This document shows positions 51,442 through 61,108 of a stretch of 64,000 nucleotides of DNA, piece after piece. The notes below the pieces were generated by a model. It did not search any database and was not told the origin of the DNA. It saw only the letters and a list, made by a program, of their open reading frames with translations. The stretch's first letter is position 1. Each line of letters starts with the position of its first letter. The DNA is from DAHUXD01 sp963736455. GTDB lineage: Bacteria > Acidobacteriota > Thermoanaerobaculia > UBA5066 > Gp7-AA6. The position numbers were made by a program, and so were the translations under genes. The DNA is taken from contig CAVTON010000001.1 of the NCBI GenBank assembly GCA_963736455.1, forward strand, positions 868,001 through 932,000. Reading direction: 5' to 3'.

Positions 51442-54400
51442 GGGAGCGGCGGCCCGGGCGCCGGCGCCGGAGCGTCGCGCAGAGCGTCGCGGAATTCGTC
51501 CGGCCCTCCGCGCCGCGTCAGGTATTCGCGCACGAACTCGTCATGGGACGGGCCGGCCGGAAAGGCGAGCTCTCCATAGCGGTCATCGTCCATCCCATGG
51601 AACGGAAGCGGCTCGACCGTCTGACCGGCGACCGTGTTCTTGTCGGCGTCCTTGTCCCATCCGTCGAGGACGACGAGGTAGTCGCGCACCCAGCCCGCGG
51701 GGAGGGGCGGCAGCGCCGACGGATCGAACCGGAGTCTCACGGCGTCGCCGCCCATCATGACGACGTACCGGTCGTCGGCCTCGCCGAGAAGCGCCGCGAC
51801 GTCGCCGAAGCGCGTGTAGAACCCGGCCATGTCCGCCCAGCGCGGCAGCTTCGAGACGTCGTCGTGGACGAAGACCTGTGGGCCGTCCGGCGACTCGCGC
51901 TCCATCCGCGAGAACCCGCGAAAGAAGAGATCGGCGGAGGAAAGCGGCATGCGCGTGCGGACGAGCGGCACGATCGGATCATCCGCCGTGTAGGCGATGC
52001 GATCCCAGTAGATGGCGAGGTTGGTGCGGATCCGGACACGCGGATCCGAGCGATCGAGGACGCCCGAGAGATCGACCGGCACCGTCTTCGTCTTGCCGGC
52101 CGGATATCCGAGCGACGCAACGGCGGTCCGCCAGCCCCCCTTCCCGTCCGGGACGTCGAGAGCGGGAGGCTCTCCCCGGAGGTCGCGGCGCTGCGACAGC
52201 GACACCTGGATGGACGTGTCGGCGTAGAAGATCCAGCCGGTCAGGTAGAGCATCACCCGCGAGGCGGTCCGCGCTTCCGGAAGCTCGAGGACGAGCGCGT
52301 GCGGCGAGACGAGCCCCTGGTAGCGGGTCGGCGCGAAGCCGGAGAGATAGACCCCGTCCTCCGCCGCGATCTCCGCCGTGCGGTCGCGGCCGGTCTCGTC
52401 GGTCGCGCGCGGGGTGCGCGGCCGCGACACCGTGAAGATCTCCTTCCGCGGGAAGGGCGGTGGAACCATCTTCTCGTTCGGGACGAGGGCGGTTCCGCCG
52501 GGATGGTCCACGGCGTCGAGCTCCGCGAGATCGAAGTACGCGGCCTCCCAGAGCTCCTCGGTGAAGTCGAGCGTCAGGTGCCCCTCGGACGGGGCGAGCC
52601 ATGCTCCCGGCACGATCAGCCACTCGCGCGTGTCCGCCGCCGCCTGGTGGACGCCGTCGTAGAGAAGGCCCGCCGGGCTCCGGCCCAGCGCGTCCGTGAC
52701 GAACCGCCAGCGAGCGCCGTCGAACGCGTAGAGGAAGGGGCACGAGCCCTTCAGCTGTTGCACCTCCCGGACCGCCGTCCGCACGGGAGGATCGAGGGTG
52801 TTCTGCGGCACGCCGTTCGTCCAGATCACGCGCAGCACGTCGGCACGGCGGCGGTTTCCGAGCCCGAGGCGCGTGACCGGCCGCTCCGCGACGCGATAGA
52901 CGTAGAGATCCTGGGCCTTGCCTTCGATCTCGGAGCCGAAGCCGAAACGATTGACCTTCGCCGAGCCGGTCGGCAGCCCCTCGAGCGTCACGTCGAGCCA
53001 CCCGTTGGCGTTGCCTCCGCGATTCTCGAGCAGCGCCACCGAGCCGGCCGGCGTCAGGATCGCCAGGTCGAGATCGCCGTCGCCGTCGAAATCCACGGCC
53101 TCGGCCCCGCGTGCGGGAGGCAGAACGCCGACGGCGGCGGGCGCGAACCTTCCGGAGCCGTCGTTGCGAAAGAGCGCCGATGGGCCCGACGCATTCGCGA
53201 GGAAGAGATCGAGGAACCCGTCGTTGTCGTAGTCGAACAGAAGGACGGAGACGGCCGGACCGATCGGCTCGGCCGGCCCGAAGGTCCCATCGCCGCGGTT
53301 GAGGCTCACGAACGCGTGGCCGTCGGCGGCCCAGGCGAGGTCGAGCCGGCCGTCGCCGTTGACGTCTCCGGCCCGCGCGTCCGAGATCGCGCCCGTCTTC
53401 GGAAGCCCCGACTCGCGCGGCGCGAGCCTGCCGCCGCGCAGGTTGTCGTAGAGCGCGAAGCCGCCTTCGGGCCGCGCGAGCAGCAGGTCCACGTCGCCGT
53501 CCCGGTCGAGGTCCGCGGCCACCGCGAAGAGAGATCGAGTGCCGGCCGCGATGCCGGATGCCTTCGTCACGTCGGTCCAGGTGCCGTCGAGATTGTTTCG
53601 GAGCAGCCGGTCGCCGCTCTTCGAGGACACGTAGAGGTCGAGGTCGCCGTCCGCGTCCACGTCGAACGGCACGACGCGCTCCCCCGCGCCGATCTCGGCC
53701 CGCCGGTACGACTCGCCGTCTCGGATCCACAGCGCTTCCGGCGTGACGAGGTCGAGCGAGCCGTCGTTGGCGACGTCGGCCACCGCGAGGTCCGACGCCG
53801 GCGCGGAGGAGACCGGAGCCTCCGCGCGATAGCCCCGGGAGGCGGCCGGCGCGGACAGGACCCTCACCCCGGACGATCCCGCGACGACGAGATCCCGGGC
53901 ATCCCTTCCGCCCACCCGAACGACCGCCGCGCCCGAGATCCCGGCGAGACCGGGATCCGGCTTCGCCGCGAACGTCACGGGAACGGCCGCGCCGGCGCGC
54001 GCCCGGAGCGAAGCCGCGAGCGCGGGGCTCCAGTCCTCGAGCGGCATGCCGACGACTCCCGGTTCGACGTCGTGGCGCGCCTGCTGGTACCTCGGCGTGG
54101 CCTTCAGAATGTTCTCCGCGACGCGATACTTGAGCGAAGCCGTGTGCTCGTCGCCGCTCGCCATGGCCTTCCGGCCGTCGGCGATCGCCGCGTCGAGCTT
54201 GGTCTCGCCCGAAACGAGCGCCGCCAGACGATCCGAGGCCGCCGCCGCGCGAACGAGATCTCCCTGGGCCCTCGAGATCTCGATGAGGCGGACGAGGAGA
54301 AACGTGTTGGCCGGCGCCTCCCCGAGCGCCGCCTCGAGGTCGCGGATCGCCGCCGCGCGGCCGGATGAATCGCCCGCATCGGCGTGCAGGCGCGCCGCGT

Positions 54401-54800
54401 TCCAGCGCGACGCGAGATCGCGGGGCGACGACGACGACGCCCTCTCGTACATCTCGATCGCGCCGGCGCGATCCCCGGACGCCTCGCGCCGCGCGCCCTC
54501 GATGGCCAGCACGCGCGCGTCTCCCGGAGACAGCCGCATCGCCTCCGCGAGGAGCCTCTCGGCCGCGGCGAGATCCTTCGCACGCAGGGCCGCCACCGCG
54601 CCGTCGGCCCAGCCGATCGTCTCCGCGGGCGCGAGGCGCCGAAGCGTCTCGAAGCGCTTCGAGGCTTCCGCGAGGTTCCCCTCTTCGAGGGCGGCCAGCC
54701 CCGTGTTGCGGGCGACCTGGAGGGCCGCCGCGTCCGATGCCGAAACCGGGGGCGCGGCGGCGACCGCCCGCGACGCAAGGAGGGCGAAGAGCGCGAGCAC
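51438..54800 (-). CDS. Large secreted TPR and FG-GAP protein of the CRTAC1 group
   Basis: A 1120-residue exported protein. A signal peptide (LALFALLASRAVAA) is followed by TPR helices (about 25-215: TGLAALEEGNLAEASKRFET), then a beta-propeller of FG-GAP blades (FDVDADGDLDLYVSS, DLDRDGDVDLLLA, DYDNDGFLDLFLA, DFDGDGDLDLAIL). A C-terminal module (about 680-1090) holds CPFLYAFDGARWRFVTD and later beta domains. The GTG at 54800 begins 10 bases after the macrodomain stop. It is the longest protein of a set that also holds both CRTAC1 proteins and the cytochrome. Its ligand is unknown; a surface binding or assembly role is inferred. Confidence 0.87.
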   Translation of the reverse strand: MLALFALLASRAVAAAPPVSASDAAALQVARNTGLAALEEGNLAEASKRFETLRRLAPAETIGWADGAVAALRAKDLAAAERLLAEAMRLSPGDARVLAIEGARREASGDRAGAIEMYERASSSSPRDLASRWNAARLHADAGDSSGRAAAIRDLEAALGEAPANTFLLVRLIEISRAQGDLVRAAAASDRLAALVSGETKLDAAIADGRKAMASGDEHTASLKYRVAENILKATPRYQQARHDVEPGVVGMPLEDWSPALAASLRARAGAAVPVTFAAKPDPGLAGISGAAVVRVGGRDARDLVVAGSSGVRVLSAPAASRGYRAEAPVSSAPASDLAVADVANDGSLDLVTPEALWIRDGESYRRAEIGAGERVVPFDVDADGDLDLYVSSKSGDRLLRNNLDGTWTDVTKASGIAAGTRSLFAVAADLDRDGDVDLLLARPEGGFALYDNLRGGRLAPRESGLPKTGAISDARAGDVNGDGRLDLAWAADGHAFVSLNRGDGTFGPAEPIGPAVSVLLFDYDNDGFLDLFLANASGPSALFRNDGSGRFAPAAVGVLPPARGAEAVDFDGDGDLDLAILTPAGSVALLENRGGNANGWLDVTLEGLPTGSAKVNRFGFGSEIEGKAQDLYVYRVAERPVTRLGLGNRRRADVLRVIWTNGVPQNTLDPPVRTAVREVQQLKGSCPFLYAFDGARWRFVTDALGRSPAGLLYDGVHQAAADTREWLIVPGAWLAPSEGHLTLDFTEELWEAAYFDLAELDAVDHPGGTALVPNEKMVPPPFPRKEIFTVSRPRTPRATDETGRDRTAEIAAEDGVYLSGFAPTRYQGLVSPHALVLELPEARTASRVMLYLTGWIFYADTSIQVSLSQRRDLRGEPPALDVPDGKGGWRTAVASLGYPAGKTKTVPVDLSGVLDRSDPRVRIRTNLAIYWDRIAYTADDPIVPLVRTRMPLSSADLFFRGFSRMERESPDGPQVFVHDDVSKLPRWADMAGFYTRFGDVAALLGEADDRYVVMMGGDAVRLRFDPSALPPLPAGWVRDYLVVLDGWDKDADKNTVAGQTVEPLPFHGMDDDRYGELAFPAGPSHDEFVREYLTRRGGPDEFRDALRDAPAPAPGPPLP

Positions 54801-54810
54801 CTCGGCGGGC

Positions 54811-55329
54811 CTAGGCCCGTGCCGGGCGGAGGACCTTCTCGAAGGCGTCGAACACGTCGTCGTCGAGCAGGCAGAATACGATCTTCTGCACGTACTCGGC
54901 CGTGGGCGCGAAGGAGCGCGCCGCCGCCACGGTGATCTCGGCCGCGAGCTCCAGCGGAAAGCCGAACACGCCCGTCGAGATCGCCGGAACGGCCACCGAC
55001 GCCGCCCCGATGTCCTCTCCGCGGCGCAGCGCCTGGAGAACGGCCGACGCGAGCAGCATTTCCTCGCCGAACGTCCCGCCCTTCCAGACGGGACCGACGG
55101 CGTGAATGATCCACCTCGCCGGCAGCTTGCCCGCCTTGGTCACGACGGCCTGTCCGACCGCGCACGTGCCGATCTGATCGCACTCGTCCTGGATCGTCGA
55201 GCCGCCGTGAAGCCGGATCGCGCCGGCGACCCCCGATCCGAGCTGGAGCGCCTCGTTGGCCGCGTTGACGATGGCGTCCACGTGCATCCGCGTGATGTCC
55301 GTCTTCGCGAGCTCGATCGTGGCGGGCAC
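54811..55329 (-). CDS. Macrodomain protein (probable ADP-ribose / O-acetyl-ADP-ribose hydrolase)
   Basis: A 172-residue single macrodomain of the YmdB/MacroD type. Signature stretches are VDAIVNAANEALQLGSGVAG, CAVGQAVVTKAGKLPARWII, HAVGPVW and VAVPAISTGVFGFPLE. Members bind ADP-ribose and remove it from proteins or hydrolyse O-acetyl-ADP-ribose. The canonical GGGVAGAI-type loop is GSGVAGAI here. It lies between mrp (14 bases) and the TPR/FG-GAP gene on the same strand and is cytoplasmic, with no signal peptide. Confidence 0.9.
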   Translation of the reverse strand: MPATIELAKTDITRMHVDAIVNAANEALQLGSGVAGAIRLHGGSTIQDECDQIGTCAVGQAVVTKAGKLPARWIIHAVGPVWKGGTFGEEMLLASAVLQALRRGEDIGAASVAVPAISTGVFGFPLELAAEITVAAARSFAPTAEYVQKIVFCLLDDDVFDAFEKVLRPARA

Positions 55330-55343
55330 GTTCCGACCGAGGC

Positions 55344-56413
<1,070 letters not shown>

Positions 56414-56417
<4 letters not shown>

Positions 56418-57157
56418 GGTTCCCCCGGAGACGATTCTATGCCGGCCTTCGCCTCGGCGCGCAGAGCGGCGACCCGCGCCTGCAACTCCTCGGTCAGCGC
56501 CCCCCGGTCGCGGCTCGAGCGGCCCGCGGCTTCGATCGGCTCGCCCACCGCGAGACCGACCCGCGAAGGCGTGATCGTGAAGCCGCCCCGCCGCTGGATC
56601 CGGAACGTGCCGGCGAGCCCCAGCGGAAGCAGCGGCAGGCCCGCCTTCAAGGCCAGCAGCGCCGCTCCACCCTTGAACGGCCGCATCTCGCCCGTGCGCG
56701 TGCGCGTCTCCTCGGGAAAGACCACCAGCGAACGGCCGCCCTTCATCCGCGAAAGCGCCGCGTCCACGAGGGCGAAACTGCGCATGCGCGTTTCGCGATC
56801 CACCGGGATGAACCCGGCGGCCGCCATCGACCACCCGAGGAAGGGCAACCGGAAGAGGTTGCGCTTGGCGAGAAACCGCACCGACATCGGAAGCACCGCG
56901 AGCAGGACCAGGATGTCGTAGAAGCTCTCGTGGTTGGCGGCGATCACGAAGCTCCGATCCGCGGTCAGGCGTTCGCGGTGGCGCACGTCCACGCGCACGC
57001 CCGAGACCGCGAGGATCAGCCGCGCCCACGCGCGCGCCAGCCGAAGGAACCACTCGCCCCGCGGCGGGACCAGTGCGAGCGGGATTGCCGGCAGTCCGTA
57101 CGCGATGGTCGCGCCGCTGATGACGACCCATACCCCGAGCGATCGGAGGAAGCGCAC
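56414..57157 (-). CDS. plsC: 1-acyl-sn-glycerol-3-phosphate acyltransferase
   Basis: A membrane acyltransferase of about 247 residues that makes phosphatidic acid from lysophosphatidic acid. The catalytic block is VIAANHESFYDI (NHxxxxD), followed by FIPVDRETR, VVFPEETRTRTG and PLGLAGTFRI. The GTG at 57157 was chosen because an ATG start at 57247 would run through the divergent mlaE promoter; neither has a good ribosome site. It is followed by mrp with a four-base overlap. It is divergent from mlaE, another lipid gene. Confidence 0.85.
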
Positions 57158-57203
57158 TCGGGTCGAGAGCCTAGCAGAGCCGCAAGTGCCGACGCTTCCG
57201 GCG

Positions 57204-57233
57204 TTTACACACCGCGAAGGGACGGCGTAGAAT
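57204..57233 (+). promoter_or_regulatory. Candidate mlaE promoter
   Basis: TTTACA (57204-57209), an 18-base spacer and TAGAAT (57228-57233), 12 bases before the mlaE ATG. Confidence 0.52.
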
Positions 57234-57244
57234 GCGCCGTCCCT
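57218..57244. promoter_or_regulatory. Perfect 10-bp inverted repeat around the mlaE -10 box
   Basis: AGGGACGGCG (57218-57227) and CGCCGTCCCT (57235-57244) flank TAGAATG. The -10 box fills the loop and the right arm ends one base before the ATG. It could be an operator site for a dimeric regulator; on the RNA, only part of the right arm would be transcribed. Confidence 0.45.
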
Positions 57245-57245
57245 C

Positions 57246-58073
57246 ATGCCTCAACCCGAACCTTCGGCCACGGCGATCTTCTATCGCAACCTCGGCTGGC
57301 TGCGGTTCGTGGACCGCTTCGGCCGCAAGGGCTCGCAGATTGTCGATTACCTCGGCGGCCTCTCGCAGCTGGTCGGACAGGCGGTCGTCGCGTGCTTCAC
57401 GCGGCCCTTCTACTCGGTCGAGGTCATGAACCAGATGGACGAGCTCGGCGTCAAGTCGGTGGCGATCACGGGGATCACGGCCCTCTTCACCGGAATGGTC
57501 CTCGCGCTTCAGACCGCGTACTCGCTCGAGGCCTTCGGCGGCAAGATGTTCGTCGGACGGGTCGTTTCGCTCTCGCTCGTGCGCGAGCTCGGGCCGGTGC
57601 TCACCGCTCTGATGGTGGGAGGCCGGGTCGGATCGGGCATCACCGCCGAGCTCGGCTCGATGACGGTCACCGAGCAGGTGGATGCGCTGCGATCGATGGC
57701 GATCTCGCCGGTCCGCCGGCTCGTCGTGCCGCGGATCGTCGCGATCGTGGCGATGATGCCGGTCCTGACCGCGATCGCCGACGGGCTCGGCATCCTGGGC
57801 GGCCTGGCCATCGCGGTGCTCGAGCTCCGGATGACCTTCCAGGACTACTTCACGAGCATCCTCCAGCAGCTCTCGATCTCCGACATCGCCAGCGGACTGT
57901 CCAAGACGCTCTTCTTCGGGTTCGAGATCGCGGTCATCGGCTGTTTCAACGGCCTCCAGGTCGAGGGCGGAGCGGCGGCGGTCGGCCGGGCCACGACGCG
58001 CACGGTCGTTCTCGCTTCGATCAGCGTCCTGGTTTCGGACTTCTTCCTGACGAAGCTCTTCCTCGCCCTCTGA
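57246..58073 (+). CDS. mlaE: ABC lipid transporter permease, MlaE family
   Basis: A 275-residue inner-membrane permease of the outer-membrane lipid-asymmetry system. Family stretches are GITALFTGMVLALQTAYSLE, ELGPVLTALMVGGRVGSGIT, AELGSMTVTEQVDALRSM and a cluster of five to six membrane helices. The stop shares one base with the mlaF start (TGATG). With MlaF and MlaD it forms the complex that moves phospholipids between the membranes. MlaB and MlaC were not found nearby, so this is an MlaEFD core set. Confidence 0.94.
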   Translation: MPQPEPSATAIFYRNLGWLRFVDRFGRKGSQIVDYLGGLSQLVGQAVVACFTRPFYSVEVMNQMDELGVKSVAITGITALFTGMVLALQTAYSLEAFGGKMFVGRVVSLSLVRELGPVLTALMVGGRVGSGITAELGSMTVTEQVDALRSMAISPVRRLVVPRIVAIVAMMPVLTAIADGLGILGGLAIAVLELRMTFQDYFTSILQQLSISDIASGLSKTLFFGFEIAVIGCFNGLQVEGGAAAVGRATTRTVVLASISVLVSDFFLTKLFLAL

Positions 58074-58921
58074 TGAGCGCTCCGATCCCCGTCGCCTCCG
58101 CCGTCACGCCTCACGCGCGCTCTCTCAAGGGGGAGCCGATCGTCGAGTTCAAGGAGGTCTGGAAGAGCTACGCGGGCCGCGACATCCTCGCCGGCGTCAA
58201 CCTCCAGATTCGCCGGGGCGAAGTCCTCTGCGTGCTCGGCCCCTCGGGAACGGGCAAGAGCGTCACGCTGCGGCACATCAACGGGCTGACGCGGCCGGAC
58301 AACGGGGACGTGAAGGTCTTCGGCGCATCGATCATCGGACTCTCCGAGGAGGAGCTCTCGCCGGTGCGGCGCCGGCTGGCGATGCTGTTCCAGGGCGGCG
58401 CGCTCTTCGACTCGATGAACGTCGAGGACAACATCGCCTTCCCCATTCGCGAGCACTCTCCGGAGAGGCCCGCCGACGAGGTCGCCGCGGCCGTCGCCGA
58501 GAAGCTGACGATGGTCGGGCTGCCGGGCATCCAGCGCAAGATGCCCTCCGAGCTGTCGGGCGGGATGCGCAAGCGGGTCGCGCTGGCGCGGTCGATCGCC
58601 CTCGAGCCGGAGATCATCCTCTACGACGAGCCGACGACCGGGCTCGACCCGGTCTCTTCCGAAAAGATCGCGCAGCTCATCGTGGACGTCAACGTGCGGC
58701 TTCAGACCACCTCGGTCGTCGTCACGCACGACATCGTCACGGCGCGGACCGTGTCGGACCGGGTCGTCTTTCTCCACCAGGGGCGTTTTCAGTTCATCGG
58801 CACGTTCGAGGAAGCCGTCTCGAACGGTCACCCGGTCCTGCGGGACTATTTCCGCGCGATGGGGTTCCCCTGCGGAACGGGAACCTTTCAAGCGATTCCA
58901 GCGACTTCGAAGGGAGAGTGA
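58073..58921 (+). CDS. mlaF: ABC lipid transporter ATPase, MlaF family
   Basis: A 282-residue ATPase with Walker A LGPSGTGKSVTLRHI, Q-loop AMLFQGGALFDSM, ABC signature ELSGGMRKRVALARS, Walker B EIILYDEPTTGLDPV and the switch His in VVVTHDIVTA. The LFQGGALFDS stretch is typical of MlaF. The ATG overlaps the mlaE stop by one base, and mlaD follows after three bases. It energises the lipid transporter from the cytoplasmic side. A Gly/Thr-rich extension closes the chain. Confidence 0.95.
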   Translation: MSAPIPVASAVTPHARSLKGEPIVEFKEVWKSYAGRDILAGVNLQIRRGEVLCVLGPSGTGKSVTLRHINGLTRPDNGDVKVFGASIIGLSEEELSPVRRRLAMLFQGGALFDSMNVEDNIAFPIREHSPERPADEVAAAVAEKLTMVGLPGIQRKMPSELSGGMRKRVALARSIALEPEIILYDEPTTGLDPVSSEKIAQLIVDVNVRLQTTSVVVTHDIVTARTVSDRVVFLHQGRFQFIGTFEEAVSNGHPVLRDYFRAMGFPCGTGTFQAIPATSKGE

Positions 58922-58924
58922 GCC

Positions 58925-60118
58925 GTGGCCGGTGAGCAGCAGGTCGGACGCCGTTTCCGGGTGGGGATCGTGGTCCTCGTCGCGCTGGCCGTGACGATGA
59001 TCGGGGTCTTCATGATCGGCCAGCGAGCCAATCTCTTTCGCAGCAAGTTCCCCTACGAGACGCACTTCGACTCGGCGGCCGGCCTCATTCCGGGCAACAA
59101 CGTGTCGCTGAACGGCGTCGTCGTCGGCAGCGTCATCGACGTCAAGCTCTCGGGTAACCCGGCCGACCGCACCGTCCGCGTCGTCTACGACGTCGTCCGG
59201 CGCTGGGCCCCGATGATCCGCAAGGGAACGCGAGCTTCGATCAAGACGCGAGGGCTCCTCGGCGACAAGTACATCGAGCTCGAGGGCGGCAGGGCCGACG
59301 AGCCCGACGTCCCGATCGGCGGCGAGATCCCGCAGGCCCCGAACGCGGGTCTCGAGAAGCTGCTCGAAGGCAGCGGCGATCTCCTGACCGACCTCTCGGC
59401 GATCGCGAAGTCGCTCAAGAACATCCTCGGCCGGACCGAGAAGGGCGAGGGGTTTCTCGGCGCGATCACGTCGAACAGCGAGGAGAGCGTTGCGCTCGGC
59501 AACAACTTCAACGCCACCCTCCACTCGCTCAACGACATCCTCGACAAGATCCAGCACGGGAAGAGCCTCGCCGGACGGCTGCTCGTCGACGAGAGGTACG
59601 GGCGGGAGACCGGAGACGCCCTGGCCGGTGCCCTCCATTCCGTGCAATCGCTCCTGAAGCAGATCGACGAGGGCGTCCGCAGCGGCAAGGGCGCGATCCC
59701 GGCTCTGCTCTCGGATCCGGAGGGCAAGAAGAAGATCTACGCGCTCGTGGACAGCCTCTCGACCGCCGCCGCCGGCCTGGTCCGTGTCACCGAAAACCTC
59801 GAGAAGGGCAACGGCGCGATCCCGATTCTCCTGCACGATCCGCAGTTCGGAAAGGCGTTCACCGGGAACCTGAAGAGCCTCTCCGAGCACCTCGACTCGA
59901 TCTCGCGCAAGCTCGACGAGGGCGAGGGCACGGCGGGCAAGCTCATCAACGACCCGTCCCTCTTCGATTCCGCCAACCGGCTCGCCGTCGGCGTCAACGA
60001 GTCGGCGATCCTGCGGTGGCTCATCAAGGACCGTCAGAAGGCGGGCATCAAGAAGGAATACGACGATTACGTCCGCGCCAAGTCGGCGCTGACGCCGACC
60101 CCCTCGACGCCGCAGTGA
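58925..60118 (+). CDS. mlaD: MCE-domain lipid-binding protein, MlaD family
   Basis: A 397-residue protein with one N-terminal membrane helix (VGIVVLVALAVTMIGVFMIG) and an MCE domain (about 40-120: THFDSAAGLIPGNNVSLNGV, TRGLLGDKYIELEGG). A long helical tail of about 250 residues follows, far larger than E. coli MlaD (183 residues), and may reach across the periplasm as in tube-forming MCE proteins. Repeats GKSLAGRLL, GNGAIPILL and GEGTAGKLI mark the tail. The GTG follows GGGAG. The next epimerase overlaps its stop (GTGA). Confidence 0.93.
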   Translation: MAGEQQVGRRFRVGIVVLVALAVTMIGVFMIGQRANLFRSKFPYETHFDSAAGLIPGNNVSLNGVVVGSVIDVKLSGNPADRTVRVVYDVVRRWAPMIRKGTRASIKTRGLLGDKYIELEGGRADEPDVPIGGEIPQAPNAGLEKLLEGSGDLLTDLSAIAKSLKNILGRTEKGEGFLGAITSNSEESVALGNNFNATLHSLNDILDKIQHGKSLAGRLLVDERYGRETGDALAGALHSVQSLLKQIDEGVRSGKGAIPALLSDPEGKKKIYALVDSLSTAAAGLVRVTENLEKGNGAIPILLHDPQFGKAFTGNLKSLSEHLDSISRKLDEGEGTAGKLINDPSLFDSANRLAVGVNESAILRWLIKDRQKAGIKKEYDDYVRAKSALTPTPSTPQ

Positions 60119-61080
60119 AGCTCCTCGTGACGGGCGGGGCGGGCTTCATCGGCTCGCACCTCGCGGACCGCCGCCTCGCCAAGGGCGACCGGGTCGTCGT
60201 TCTCGACGACTTCAACGACTACTACGACCCCGCGCGGAAGCGGTCGAACGTCGCGCCGCACGCGGGCGATCCGAGCTATCGCCTGGTGCAGGGCGACATC
60301 CGCGATCGCGCCCTCGTCTTCCGGCTCTTCGCCGAGGAGGGGTTCGACGCGGTCCTTCACCTCGCGGCGCGCGCGGGGGTTCGCCCGTCGCTCTCTCAGC
60401 CCGTCCTGTACGAGGAGGTCAACTGCGTGGCGACCTGGCACCTGCTCGAGGCGGCCGTCGCCCATGGCAAGCCCCGGTTCGTCTTTGCGTCGTCATCCTC
60501 CGTCTACGGCATCAACTCGAAGCTTCCCTTCTCCGAGGACGACCCGATCGAGCGCCCGATCTCGCCGTACGCGACGACCAAGCGGGCCGGCGAGCTCCAG
60601 GTGTTCAACGCCCATCACCTGCACGGCCTGCCGGCCATGTGCCTGCGCTTCTTCACGGTCTACGGTCCGCGCCAGCGGCCCGAAATGGCGATCGCGCGCC
60701 TGATCGGCTGCATCGAGACGGGCTCGCCGTTTCCCTACTACGGCGACGGCTCCTCGCGCCGCGACTACACCTACATCGACGACATCGCGGACGGCGTCGA
60801 GGCGGCCCTCGAGTGCGGGATTCCCTTCGACATCGTCAACCTCGGCGGCGCGCGGCCCGTAACGCTCGCCGAGCTCGTCGCGGCCGTCGAGCGCGCCACG
60901 GGAAAGACCGCCCGGCTCGACCGGCAGCCGATGCCTCCGGGCGACGTTCCCGTGACGTTCGCCGCCGTCGAGAAGGCCGAGAGGCTCCTCGGATTCCGGG
61001 CGCGGGTGCCGCTCGAAGAGGGCCTCCGCCGGGCGGTTGAATGGTCGCGCGAGGCGGCGGCCGTGGAGAGCCGGCGATGA
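60115..61080 (+). CDS. NAD-dependent nucleotide-sugar epimerase (UDP-glucuronate 4-epimerase-like)
   Basis: A 321-residue extended short-chain dehydrogenase. The Rossmann motif is LLVTGGAGFIGSHLADRRLA. Catalytic residues appear as SSSSVYG and the YATTK pair (SPYATTKRAGE). DDFNDYYDPARKR and FFTVYGPRQRPEMAI match UDP-glucuronate 4-epimerases (GalE-like, LspL/WbnF). The GTG overlaps the mlaD stop. UDP-glucose dehydrogenase and UDP-glucuronate decarboxylase follow, so UDP-glucuronate is probably the substrate and the product UDP-galacturonate. Confidence 0.85.
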   Translation: MKLLVTGGAGFIGSHLADRRLAKGDRVVVLDDFNDYYDPARKRSNVAPHAGDPSYRLVQGDIRDRALVFRLFAEEGFDAVLHLAARAGVRPSLSQPVLYEEVNCVATWHLLEAAVAHGKPRFVFASSSSVYGINSKLPFSEDDPIERPISPYATTKRAGELQVFNAHHLHGLPAMCLRFFTVYGPRQRPEMAIARLIGCIETGSPFPYYGDGSSRRDYTYIDDIADGVEAALECGIPFDIVNLGGARPVTLAELVAAVERATGKTARLDRQPMPPGDVPVTFAAVEKAERLLGFRARVPLEEGLRRAVEWSREAAAVESRR

Positions 61081-61108
61081 CCGATCCGAACGCGGAAAGC
61101 GAGCGCCC

